From Bacteroidota bacterium (GTDB taxonomy: Bacteria; Bacteroidota; Bacteroidia; AKYH767-A; OLB10), in the NCBI GenBank assembly GCA_016721435.1, contig JADKIC010000004.1:1-64000 (forward strand): a stretch of 64,000 nucleotides of DNA, read 5' to 3'. The notes below the pieces were generated by a model. That model was not told the origin of the DNA. It made no database searches and was given only the letters and a program-made list of their open reading frames with translations. The position numbers were made by a program, and so were the translations under genes. Shown here piece after piece: positions 1 to 8,492 of the stretch. Numbering within the stretch: the stretch's first letter is position 1; every line of letters begins with the position of its first letter.

Positions 1-74
1 CGGTCCGGACGGGACTCGAACCCGCGACCCCATGCGTGACAGGCATGTATTCTAACCAGCTGAACTACCGAACC
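1..74 (-). tRNA. tRNA-Asp (anticodon GTC)
   Basis: Read on the minus strand this folds as a full cloverleaf. The acceptor stem GGTTCGG pairs with CCGGACC with one G-T pair, the anticodon stem CATGC/GCATG encloses the loop CTGTCAC with anticodon GTC, and the T arm carries GGGTTCGAGTCCC. The discriminator base is G, as expected for tRNA-Asp. The 3' end coincides with the first base of the window, so a CCA tail is either not encoded or lies outside. Confidence 0.96.
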
Positions 75-327
75 GTACTATTTTTAAGAACTGAGATTAA
101 ATAATTTAAGTGGTATTATCTAACCAAACCAACAGAAATTTCCTGTTTGGGCTGCAAAGATAGATCAAAATACTACTGTTCCCAAAAAATACTTGAATTA
201 TCAATTAATTAAATGATAATCAGTATTTATAGCCGGCGACATTCTGTTTTTTGGATTTTCAAACATCTTGTTATTAAATTTCAAAACTAAAGTTAAGTTT
301 CGACGTTGAAGGAAATAATTTTGACGT

Positions 328-984
328 ATGAACCTGATTTCATTGGCCATAAATAATGTTGTTGTGAACTTTAAAGCATATCTCTTTGCTCTGGGGTTGC
401 CGGCTTTGATACTCCTATTCACCTGGAAATTCGGTACTTATCTCGGTCTTCAAGATTTTGGTGAATTAACGCGTGATCCCAATACTATTTTAAAAGGACA
501 TGTTTATACCGGTATGATTTCGAATGCAGGAATCTTTTTCTGGAGTGCCTCAGCCACTATTTGTTTGTTTACTTTTTTTTTCCTGCGAATTCTTAAAGGA
601 GATAAAGTGAAAATGCGCCTGATGTTGTTTGCAGGATTATTGGCTTTATTGATGGGGTTTGATGATGTATTTCAAATGCATGAAAAAATGTTTAATGATT
701 TCATTTATATTCCTGAAAAGCTCTTTTTTGTTGCTTATTTCATATGTGTCTTAATTATTGTGATTTCATGTTTTAAAGTATTTATCCAAACCGATTTCAC
801 CATGTGGTTGTTGGCGTTGGGTATGTTTTTTATGTCATTGGTGGTAGACAATAACATTATACCTGTCGATAAACATCGTGCTTTTTGGGAGGATTGTTTT
901 AAGTTCACAGGGATAATCATTTGGACAGTTTATTACTTACGTACATCAATGAAGTTTGTATTGGAGGAGAGGAATAAAATATGA
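328..984 (+). CDS. Multi-pass membrane protein of unknown function (paralogue A)
   Basis: A 218-residue intact protein with about six hydrophobic segments (roughly residues 17-35, 65-85, 95-112, 132-150, 153-170, 190-205). I do not recognise a named family. Inside the membrane part lies an acidic/His cluster, DDVFQMHE (about residues 111-118), and near the end EDCFKFTG. Both clusters recur in the next gene (1116-1728), so the two are tandem paralogues and these residues are likely to be functional. Conserved Asp/His/Glu residues in membrane helices could bind a metal, but this is only inference. The start is ATG; no clear ribosome-binding site is visible, which is usual in Bacteroidota. Confidence 0.8.
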   Translation: MNLISLAINNVVVNFKAYLFALGLPALILLFTWKFGTYLGLQDFGELTRDPNTILKGHVYTGMISNAGIFFWSASATICLFTFFFLRILKGDKVKMRLMLFAGLLALLMGFDDVFQMHEKMFNDFIYIPEKLFFVAYFICVLIIVISCFKVFIQTDFTMWLLALGMFFMSLVVDNNIIPVDKHRAFWEDCFKFTGIIIWTVYYLRTSMKFVLEERNKI

Positions 985-1115
985 TCCGGCTTACTGTAAT
1001 TGTTGAAAATTTAAAGGAATTGGGCAAATTCGCTCGTTATTTTAGCTTTAGTGGCAGTGAAGTTGCTGCTATCTTGCTCTACTAAACGTTCCGGAATAGT
1101 ATCATTTTTAAAGTT

Positions 1116-1728
1116 TTGAGAAATTCTGTTATTCTGCATTATAAGCTGTTAACAACAGCCTTTATCATTCTAGGTTTATTTCTGTTCACAGTTCTAATAA
1201 TAGCACTTAAATTTGGAGTTGAGCCCTCAGATATCACTCGCGATTATAGTGGTGTTTATCATCATGAACCTTGGGTTGGTCTGATCAGTTATTTAGGTAT
1301 TTTTATATGGTGTGCTGCTTTGGCTGTTTGTGGGTTTTCCTGGAGAATATTGAGCAGGGTAGAAAGAAAGAAAGAGTACAGTGTTTTTTTCTTTTGGAGT
1401 GGCCTGATAACACTTATTCTCACCTGGATGATCAATTTATGCTGCATGAAATTGTGTTGCCGGAATATGTTGGAATTTCAGAAAAATTCTTTTATTTATT
1501 TTCTCCTTTAAGTTTTTAACCATTCTATTAAATCAAAATGTAGCATTAATATTCCTTACTTATTTGTTATTTGCAGTTTCAATTACTTTTGATTTGTTTT
1601 TCGAAGGGGTGCCTTTCGATACATATATAGAGGATTCAGTGAAATTCACAGGGATAACCCTTTGGGCTATTTATTTTATCAAGTCTGCCTACGAACAACT
1701 TCAATCGGTTATCATTCCCTCAAAATAA
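1116..1728 (+). CDS. Membrane protein, paralogue B of the preceding gene (frameshifted)
   Basis: Three consecutive reading frames together rebuild a protein of about 200 residues that matches the preceding gene along its length. The shared blocks are KFG...ITRD, GLISYLGIFIW against GMISNAGIFFW, LDDQFMLHE against FDDVFQMHE, ISEKFFYLF against IPEKLFFVA, and EDSVKFTGITLWAIYF against EDCFKFTGIIIWTVYY. The frame changes near 1430 and again near 1520, and the joined gene ends at the TAA at 1726-1728. The start is uncertain: the first available codon is TTG at 1116, while alignment to the paralogue suggests a start some 15-18 bases earlier where no ATG exists. It may be a decaying duplicate or a victim of the sequence errors seen elsewhere in the window. 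Function unknown. Confidence 0.6.
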
Positions 1729-1924
1729 TAGCTGTTAATTCAGTTTATGACCGGATTCATCTTAAAATCATGAAACAGGTATCGTTGCTTCATGATGAGT
1801 TCATCACTATGTATTTGCTTTGCACTTGTATAATCGATGTGGTTATTTCAAGGTTCATTTTGAATTCATATTAATAGATGAACTTTGGCTCAATCAAATC
1901 GTTAAATCCTAAAAATACACTCGC

Positions 1925-2394
1925 ATGAAATATCTTCTTTCCCTTTCTGTTTTCCTGCTGTCTATCGTAAATCTAAGCATTGCACAGGATCAAAAACAAG
2001 CTACAGACAAGAATGCAGCTGAAATAACTTTCGAGAAAGAATTGCATGATTACGGTACTATTGAATATGGTGCTGATGGTGCATACGCTTTTAAATTTAC
2101 CAATACAGGAAATGACCCTTTGTAATTACCAGCAGTCAGGGGTCTTGCGGTTGTACAGTACCAAAATGGCCTAAAGAACCCGTTTTGAAAGGGCAATCAG
2201 CTTATATAAATGTGAATTATGATACTAAACGTCCCGGACCTTTTACTAAGACAGTTACCGTGATGTCCAATGCCAAGTCTGCATCTAAAGTTCTTACAAT
2301 CAAAGGGGTAGTGAAGTCTCAGGAGCAATCCGAAGATTTAATGCCTGTAAGAAAGGACGGTGGAATGTCACCCCTTGAAAATCAATCGAAATAA
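1925..2394 (+). CDS. DUF1573 secreted protein, first copy (frameshifted)
   Basis: A short secreted protein of about 156 residues with an N-terminal signal peptide ending near SIAQ (residue 21). It is followed by one DUF1573 domain, an immunoglobulin-like fold related to ASH/MSP domains and very common in Bacteroidota. Diagnostic pieces are HDYGTIEYG, FTNTGNDPL and the SCGCTVPKWPKEP block with its two cysteines. The frame breaks at about 2120: restoring one base in the run after CCTTTG joins the halves exactly across the conserved block. It is a paralogue of the gene 22 bases downstream. The role of DUF1573 proteins is not established. Confidence 0.85.
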
Positions 2395-2415
2395 ACTTAA
2401 TCTTAAAAATAAATC

Positions 2416-2904
2416 ATGAAAAAATTATTCCTTCTTGCCGCTTGTAGTCTTTTACTTGCCGCAGGTTCTGTAAATGCCCAAAATGACAAAGTAATGGCTA
2501 AGCCTGTGGCTGCACCTGCTGCTACTGATGCTCAAACTGCGGTCGATAACAAAAATGCTTCTGAAATGGTATTCGAGGCCGAAGAATTTAACTTTGGAAC
2601 GATTAAGCAAGGTGAATCAGTGACGCACGAATTTACTTTTACCAATAACGGTAAGGAAGATATGATCATCACTAACGCTCAAGGTTCTTGTGGCTGTACG
2701 GTTCCTCAGTATCCTAAAGAGCCAATTAAGAAAGGTGCAACCGGCTCTATTAAAGTGACCTTCAATTCAGCAGGTAAAATGGGTATGCAGGATAAAACGG
2801 TAACCATTACCTCTAACGCTAAAAACAGTCCTCGAATCCTTCACTTGAAAGGAACAGTTGAAGCACCAGCTGCACAGCCTGCAAACGCGGCTCCTCAAAA
2901 GTAG
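2416..2904 (+). CDS. DUF1573 secreted protein, second copy
   Basis: An intact protein of 162 residues. A signal peptide (residues 1-21, cleavage after VNAQ) is followed by an Ala/Pro-rich linker and one DUF1573 domain: FNFGTIKQGE, FTFTNNGKEDM, then SCGCTVPQYPKEPIKKG with two cysteines, and VTFNSAGK. The C-terminus is Ala/Pro-rich (EAPAAQPANAAP). It lies 22 bases after its paralogue and is closed by a strong terminator at 2932, so the two probably form one transcription unit. Expected location is periplasm or outer surface. Function unknown. Confidence 0.9.
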   Translation: MKKLFLLAACSLLLAAGSVNAQNDKVMAKPVAAPAATDAQTAVDNKNASEMVFEAEEFNFGTIKQGESVTHEFTFTNNGKEDMIITNAQGSCGCTVPQYPKEPIKKGATGSIKVTFNSAGKMGMQDKTVTITSNAKNSPRILHLKGTVEAPAAQPANAAPQK

Positions 2905-2931
2905 TTTCAAGTATAAAATAGCTTAAATTTG

Positions 2932-2966
2932 TAGTCCCGGTATTTTGCCGGGACTATTTATTTTAT
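2932..2966 (+). terminator. Rho-independent terminator after the DUF1573 pair
   Basis: A perfect 9-bp stem TAGTCCCGG (2932-2940) / CCGGGACTA (2948-2956) with a 7-base loop, followed by the T-rich tract TTTATTTTAT. It ends five bases before the start of the aminotransferase gene. Confidence 0.85.
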
Positions 2967-2970
2967 ATCC

Positions 2971-4201
2971 ATGCCGAAAATCTCTGATAAAGGGCTCCTG
3001 ATGCCCCCAAGTCCTATTCGAAAACTTGTACCCTATGCCGAAGCGGCTAAGAAAAGAGGGGTAACTATTTTTCATTTAAATATAGGTCAACCTGACATTC
3101 ATACTCCGGAGGTGATGATGAATGCCATACGTAATATTGATCTTAAAGTTGTTGAGTATAGCCACTCCGCCGGCATTGAATCGTACAGAAAAAAATTGGC
3201 AGGCTATTATAAAAGTTACAATATCAATGTGGATTGGACCGACATCATCATTACTACCGGTGGCTCTGAAGCGATCGAGATTGGAATGATGGCCTGTCTT
3301 AATCCCGGTGATGAAATCATTGTTCCGGGAGCCGTACTATGCCAATTACAATGGATTCAGTACGCAGGCGAACGTGGTAGTGAAACCTATTCCATCCAGT
3401 ATAGAGACCGGATTCGCACTGCCACCAATCAGTGAGTTTGAAAAGGCGATAACTCCTAAAACAAAAGCGATTCTAATTTGTAATCCCAGTAATCCAACCG
3501 GGTATTTATACAATCGTGAAGAATTGGAAATACTTAAGCAGATTGTTCTGAAGCATGATTTATTCCTGTTTGCGGATGAGGTGTACAGGGAGTTTTGCTA
3601 CGATGGGCGTGAGTATGTTTCGGTAATGCACCTTGACCAATTGGATCAAAATGTTGTGTTGATGGATAGTATATCTAAACGCTATAGTGCATGTGGAGCC
3701 AGAATCGGCGCCCTGGTGTCAAAGAATAAGGAAGTCATGGCTGCTGCACTTAAATTCGCACAGGCTCGCCTGAGTCCGCCTACTTTTGGTCAGATTGCTG
3801 CAGAGGCCGCCATTGATACGCCTCAGGAATATTTTGAAGAAGTAAAGAAAGAATATGTGGCCCGGCGTGATTATGTAGTGGAGACATTGAATAAAATGGA
3901 TGGTGTTTATTGTCCAAAACCTTCCGGAGCGTTTTATTGTATGGCTCAGCTTCCCGTAGATGATGCTGATAAATTTTGTCAATGGTTGTTGGAGTCATTC
4001 GAGTTCAACCATCAAACCGTCATGCTGGCTCCCGCAACCGGATTTTACTCTAAGCCGGAGTCCGGTAAACACCAGGTGCGAATTGCCTATGTCTTGAAAT
4101 TAGAGTCCTTGAAAAATGCGATGGATTGTCTTAGAGAAGCTTTGAAGGTATATCCCGGACGTATGGAGACGGAAACAAATATTTTGAAGACCTCTGCTTA
4201 A
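2971..4201 (+). CDS. Class I/II pyridoxal-phosphate aminotransferase (frameshifted)
   Basis: Two overlapping frames make an aminotransferase of about 409 residues, the usual length for the aspartate/aromatic aminotransferase family. Visible motifs are the N-terminal HLNIGQPDIHTP, TTGGSEAIEIG for cofactor phosphate binding, NPSNPTGYLY, FADEVYREF (Asp to the pyridine nitrogen), SISKRYSACGARIG with the Schiff-base lysine, and VRIAYVL with the substrate arginine. The frame shifts near 3327, where GTTCCGGGAGCC has one G too many; removing it restores VPEPYYANYNGF. Substrate cannot be told from sequence. It stands alone, between a terminator and a 204-base gap. Confidence 0.9.
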
Positions 4202-4405
4202 AAGAACCTCTACTATTCTTTGGTATTTGGTGATCTGATAATTTGGGATAGGTTTTTAAATTACTAACTTACAATACTTTACTGTTTATTTAATTCCGGT
4301 TTTATTTTCAAGAGTCGTTTGTTAATATTTAAACTTCCCCTCGTCGTAATCACTGATGACTTGCAGATAGCTTTGTGTGATTAGCAAAGTTCCTTTCGAC
4401 AAAAG

Positions 4406-5540
4406 ATGCCACAGATAGATTTAGAGATTATTCAGTATTCCGTATTGGGTGTATTATGTTTAGCAACAGGTATACAATTGTACTACCTCTTATTTGAAAT
4501 GGCGGTACCGGGCTTCCGAAAAACTTCTCTTTCCGGAACAACTGCGCCAGTTAAACCTGTATCTGTTATCATTTGTGCCCGGAATGAACTGAAAAACCTC
4601 CCGTAACTTTCTCCCTTTAATAATGGATCAGGATTACCCGGATTATCAAGTGGTGGTAGTGAATGACTGCTCCTGGGATGAATCCGGAAAATACCTGGAT
4701 GAGATGGAAGATGCGTTCAAAAATCTAAAGATTGTTAATATTCGTGAGCAGGAAAAATACCAGCATGGTAAAAAGTTTGCTTTGACATTAGGGATAAAGG
4801 CAGCGGTTCACGAACATATTTTGTTGACTGATGCAGACTGCAAGCCGGCCGATCGAAACTGGATCAGGCAAATGATGGCAGGATTTACAGATAAGAAGGA
4901 AATTGTGATTGGATATGGCGCCTATGATAAAGAGCCGGGACTTCTGAACAAGTGGATCCGTTTTGATACTGTTATGAATGCCTTGCTGTATCTCGGTAGA
5001 GCGATGAAGGGTAAAGAGTATATGGGTGTTGGAAGAAATATGGGGTATACCAAAAGTTTATTCTTTCGTAATAAAGGTTTCGCTAATCATTATCATATTA
5101 TGTCAGGGGATGATGACCTTTTTATCAATGAAACTGCAACCCGTGATAATACTTCTGTTGTCATTGAACCTGAGTCATTTACTTATTCTAAGCCAAAGAT
5201 TTCGCTGTTTACCTGGATTTATCAGAAAAGAAGACATATGAGTGCGGGATCTTATTATAAAAGCAGGGATCGGATATTTGTAGGGAATTATTATTTCAGT
5301 CTTTTTCTGTTCTGGTTGATGTTAATTCTTGCAATCCTTGTGAAACTAAACTGGCAGATTGTCGTAGGAATAGTTGCTATACGTCTCACGATTCAAATGA
5401 TAGTTTGCTGGAAAGGATATAAAAAACTTGCTGAATCGGATGTGTTCCTGTTCATCCCGTTTTTCGATCTTTTCAGCGCTTTTGCTTATCCATTATTGGC
5501 CGTATCAAATCTGTTTATAAAAACTAAATCCTGGAAATAA
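4406..5540 (+). CDS. Membrane-bound family 2 glycosyltransferase (frameshifted)
   Basis: A GT2 enzyme of about 378 residues. It has one N-terminal transmembrane helix (about residues 10-30), a GT-A domain with VSVIICARNE, VVVVNDCSWD, the metal-binding LLTDADCKP and the acceptor-side SGDDDLFINE, a QKRRHMS segment resembling the QxxRW motif, and two or three C-terminal membrane helices. The frame breaks near 4600, where CTCCCGTAAC has one C too many; removal gives the continuous ELKNLRNFLPLI. The stop overlaps the start of the sigma factor gene (TAATG), suggesting translational coupling. Sugar and acceptor unknown. Confidence 0.88.
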
Positions 5541-6262
5541 TGGCCGGTACTTCTACACTTCAAGCAGTAAAAATCAAACAGAAAAAGTCAAATCAACCAA
5601 GCAATAACGAGTCATCTATGGAACAACCCAAACAAATTGTAGAGGTCGCAGATCAAGAAGTGCATCATTTGTCGGATAAGGCAATTAAAGATTATAAACT
5701 CGTTCGAAAGGCGGTGGACAATGGCGATCAGAAGGCTTATGCAGAATTGATGTCTCGTTATAAGGATTCTATTTATTATATGTTGCTGAAGATGGTAAAT
5801 AATCGTGATGATGCGGAAGATTTGACCATTGAGGCTTTTGGAAAGGCGTTTCGCAATATTCGTCAGTATACTCCGGACTATGCTTTTAGTACATGGTTGT
5901 TTAAGATTGCAACGAATAACTGTATTGATTTTATACGGAAGAAGCGTAAACTGATGTTGAGCATCGATCGCGGTTTTGAGAATGAAGAAGGGCAGGATGT
6001 TACACTCGAAGTGAGATCGGATGGTCCGGGTCCCGACGATGTGATGATGAAAAAGCAAAAGGTGATGATGATGAAGGATGTGGTGGATAAACTGAAGCCG
6101 CGCTATCGCAGATTGGTGGAGTTGAGATATTATCAGGAACTTTCCTATGAGGAAATTGCAGTGGAATTGAATCTTCCTCTGGGTACTGTGAAAGCGCAAT
6201 TATTCCGTGCCAGGGAGTTCCTGTATCAGATCATGAAAAATTCCGAGTACGTTATCCATTAG
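5540..6262 (+). CDS. ECF-like RNA polymerase sigma factor (sigma-70 family)
   Basis: A 240-residue sigma factor with region 2 (about residues 70-140; DDAEDLTIEAFGKAF and STWLFKIATNNCIDFIRKKR) and region 4 (about residues 180-235; LVELRYYQELSYEEIA and LPLGTVKAQLFRARE helix-turn-helix). There is no region 1.1 or 3. The first 40-50 residues are charged and outside the usual ECF boundary. An internal ATG at 5618 (MEQPKQ) is an alternative start. The chosen ATG overlaps the stop of the glycosyltransferase gene, so they are probably co-transcribed. No anti-sigma gene is adjacent. A hairpin terminator follows at 6283. Confidence 0.92.
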   Translation: MAGTSTLQAVKIKQKKSNQPSNNESSMEQPKQIVEVADQEVHHLSDKAIKDYKLVRKAVDNGDQKAYAELMSRYKDSIYYMLLKMVNNRDDAEDLTIEAFGKAFRNIRQYTPDYAFSTWLFKIATNNCIDFIRKKRKLMLSIDRGFENEEGQDVTLEVRSDGPGPDDVMMKKQKVMMMKDVVDKLKPRYRRLVELRYYQELSYEEIAVELNLPLGTVKAQLFRAREFLYQIMKNSEYVIH

Positions 6263-6282
6263 ACAGAACTCTATACTAACTT

Positions 6283-6316
6283 AGCCCCATGAATTCAAAC
6301 ATGGGGCTTTCTTTTT
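6283..6316 (+). terminator. Rho-independent terminator overlapping the rsmG start
   Basis: The stem AGCCCCATG / CATGGGGCT (9 bp, 8-base loop AATTCAAA) is followed by TTCTTTTTTA. It closes the sigma-factor unit but lies over the first codons assigned to rsmG. Confidence 0.85.
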
Positions 6317-6942
6317 TATATGCAGATTATCTAAAGGGTATCAGGGAAGATCAAGAAGCAAAACTGAATTATTTTAAAGAAATTTTTATTCCATGGAATG
6401 AGCAAATCAATCTTATCTCCAGAAAAGATATCAGTCATTTTGAAATACGGCATGTATTGCATTCACTTGCTATCGCCCGGTTTATTCAGTTTAATCCCGG
6501 GGCAGTAGTGCTTGATGTTGGCACCGGTGGTGGATTTCCCGGAATTCCTTTAGCCATTTGCTTTCCCCAAACAAAGTTTATTTTGACCGATTCTATTGAA
6601 AAAAAGATAAAGGCATTGCGGGATATGGTAGATGTTCTGAAATTAGACAATGTTGAAGTGGTACGAAGTAGGGCTGAAGAAATGTCGCAACCCGTTGATT
6701 ATGTTGTAAGTAGGGCTGTAGCACCCCTGCCTGAATTGGTGAATTGGACTAAGAAATTACTTGTCCCCGGTCAAAAGGGCTCGCTTCCCAATGGCTGGGT
6801 GGTATTGAAAGGGGGTGATTTAAGTGAAGAATTATTTGAGTTTAGGAAAGATGTTGAAATTCAAAAGATTAGTGATTGGTGGACGGAGGATTTCTTCGAA
6901 ACAAAGGCTGTAGTCTATCTGGCAAGACAAATCATTATTTAA
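6289..6942 (+). CDS. rsmG: 16S rRNA (guanine-527-N7) methyltransferase RsmG
   Basis: RsmG (GidB) methylates G527 in the 530 loop of 16S rRNA with S-adenosylmethionine. The 217-residue protein shows the family start INLISRKDISHFEIRHVLHSLAI, the SAM-binding motif VLDVGTGGGFPGIPLA (about residues 74-89) and VVSRAVAPLPEL. Length is normal for the family. Start choice is difficult: ATG 6289 and ATG 6301 both lie inside a terminator hairpin, and no other ATG precedes the conserved region, so transcripts may begin inside or read through this hairpin. The rpmH promoter and gene follow on the same strand. Confidence 0.93.
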   Translation: MNSNMGLSFLYADYLKGIREDQEAKLNYFKEIFIPWNEQINLISRKDISHFEIRHVLHSLAIARFIQFNPGAVVLDVGTGGGFPGIPLAICFPQTKFILTDSIEKKIKALRDMVDVLKLDNVEVVRSRAEEMSQPVDYVVSRAVAPLPELVNWTKKLLVPGQKGSLPNGWVVLKGGDLSEELFEFRKDVEIQKISDWWTEDFFETKAVVYLARQIII

Positions 6943-6956
6943 AATTAAATTTTCTT

Positions 6957-6986
6957 TTTGCCTGATTTACTTTTTTTCTATCTTTG
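6957..6986 (+). promoter_or_regulatory. Bacteroidota-type promoter of rpmH
   Basis: TTTG (6957-6960), an 18-base spacer, then TATCTTTG (6979-6986) fits the Bacteroidota sigma-A consensus TTTG / TAnnTTTG. It lies 30 bases before the rpmH start. Confidence 0.8.
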
Positions 6987-7016
6987 CGCTCCCTTAGCGG
7001 ATAATAAAATAGCAAT

Positions 7017-7175
7017 ATGAAAAGGACATTTCAACCCTCGTTACGTAAACGCAGAAACAAACATGGTTTCAGAAATCGTATGAGTTCAGCGAATGGTCGC
7101 AGGGTTCTTGCTGCGCGTAGAAAGAAAGGACGTAAAAAACTTACTGTTTCTGACGAGCGTAGCTGGAGAAAGTAG
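7017..7175 (+). CDS. rpmH: 50S ribosomal protein L34
   Basis: A 52-residue, strongly basic protein starting MKRTFQPS and carrying the L34 signature RKRRNKHGFRNRM and GRRVLAARRKKGRK, ending in SDERSWRK. It is a component of the large ribosomal subunit. The gene has its own promoter at 6957 and terminator at 7198. The C-terminal tail is a little longer than the 44-46 residues of many bacteria, as is normal in Bacteroidota. Confidence 0.97.
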   Translation: MKRTFQPSLRKRRNKHGFRNRMSSANGRRVLAARRKKGRKKLTVSDERSWRK

Positions 7176-7197
7176 TCTTATCTCAATATAGAATTTA

Positions 7198-7227
7198 AAG
7201 GCAACTCTTATGGGTTGCTTTTTTTAT
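7198..7227 (+). terminator. Rho-independent terminator of rpmH
   Basis: GCAACTC (7201-7207) pairs with GGGTTGC (7212-7218) around TTAT, extended by flanking A/T pairs and followed by eight T. Confidence 0.75.
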
Positions 7228-7407
7228 TTTTATGGTTTTGTTAGAAGGGTAAAAGAGCCGGTAAATGATCTCACCTTTTTTAAGGGATAGATACGACCGG
7301 ATATATAAATGAAGTTTTAACTCCAGCAAACAAGCCACTCATGATAGTAATACAAAGTCCTGTCAAGCCAGCAGTGCTTATTGCCGCAAGATGGAATTCG
7401 GAAAGGG

Positions 7408-8245
7408 CTATTCACTTTTAACGGTTTTCATGATGATTTCAGCTATTTCCTTCTTTTGCTGTAGAATATCATGTCCACACTCAAGGATGTGAATATTTAT
7501 ATTCCCGTTCATTTTCTTAGTAAAACGAATTCCGGATTGTAAAGGAATGATGGTATCATATTTTCCGAAAATAAATTCTACCCTGATCGGTCTGCTCGCA
7601 AAATAATGCCGTACCAAAGCAATGTGGCATGTATTTGCATAAAGCCAACCACGTATGATAAATGCGGTACCGGTCCTTTTCAGTATGTGTATTTAATAAA
7701 TAGAATTGCTCCACCTTCGAATTGATGAGGCCAACATGACGAAAGAAACGGATGAAGGTAAAGAGTATGCCCGGATTCTTTACAACATATTTCCCCATCA
7801 TTCTTCCTGCATAAGTTCTCCCGACAAAAGACCTCATCCGGTTTTTCTTCATACCATCCGGAGCCAACACAAATAACTCATAAATACGATGTGGTAATTG
7901 ATGTACCAGTCCCAAAATTATCCTGCCCCCCTGGCTGTACCCAATGAGTGAACACCTTACCTTTTTCCTTTCCCAGAGAAGTTTTTCAATCATTTCAGCC
8001 ATATGCCTGGGAGTAAATACCGGCATTTTTTTATGACTGTCCTCTGCATGAGGTCCGTGATAGAAAAAGTCAAAGGCGATGATCGTGTACCGGTCTTGTA
8101 GAAAAATTTCCAGCGGTTGAAAATCTCCACCACTTCTCCCGAAACCATGAAAAGCGATGAGCAATTCGGGTCCATGGCCATATTCACGATAAGGAAGGGT
8201 AAATTCACTGCTTTTTAGAAATTGGTAAGCGGAAGAATTCTCCAT
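7408..8245 (-). CDS. Alpha/beta hydrolase fold protein (frameshifted)
   Basis: Two minus-strand frames make one hydrolase of about 275 residues. Visible are the oxyanion-hole region IAFHGFGRSGGDF, the nucleophile elbow IGYSQGGRI (Ser), the acid FGKYDTIIP (Asp) and the C-terminal base ECGHDIL (His), so the catalytic triad is complete across the break. The shift lies between about 7600 and 7625. Start chosen at ATG 8245 (MENSSAYQF); an upstream in-frame ATG at 8293 is possible. TAATTTTG (8258-8251 on the minus strand) resembles a promoter element but sits very close to this start. Substrate unknown. Confidence 0.82.
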
Positions 8246-8492
8246 CGTCACAAAATTAGTAGAGTAAGAATAGCTTTCATTAATTATTAACAACTAACCT
8301 CATCTGCCTCTGATTTCTTACATTTGTACTATCCTAAAACGGACGAGGTAAAATGACATTGTCAAGAGTCGGTGATCAGTACTTTTTAATCCCTTTTTTA
8401 AAATTATTTTCCTTGTTTTCAGTCATTTACGTTATATTATTGCAGGATTTCACCACATACATTTATATACCCTTTAATAAAGATAAAAGCCG

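Noticed and set aside
1..74. tRNA-Asp as an integration site for a genomic island.
   Set aside because: No direct repeat of the tRNA 3' end and no integrase is visible; the 3' side lies outside the window.
1662..1874. A 70-residue frame after the second membrane paralogue.
   Set aside because: It overlaps the true C-terminal part of that paralogue in another frame and has no family features.
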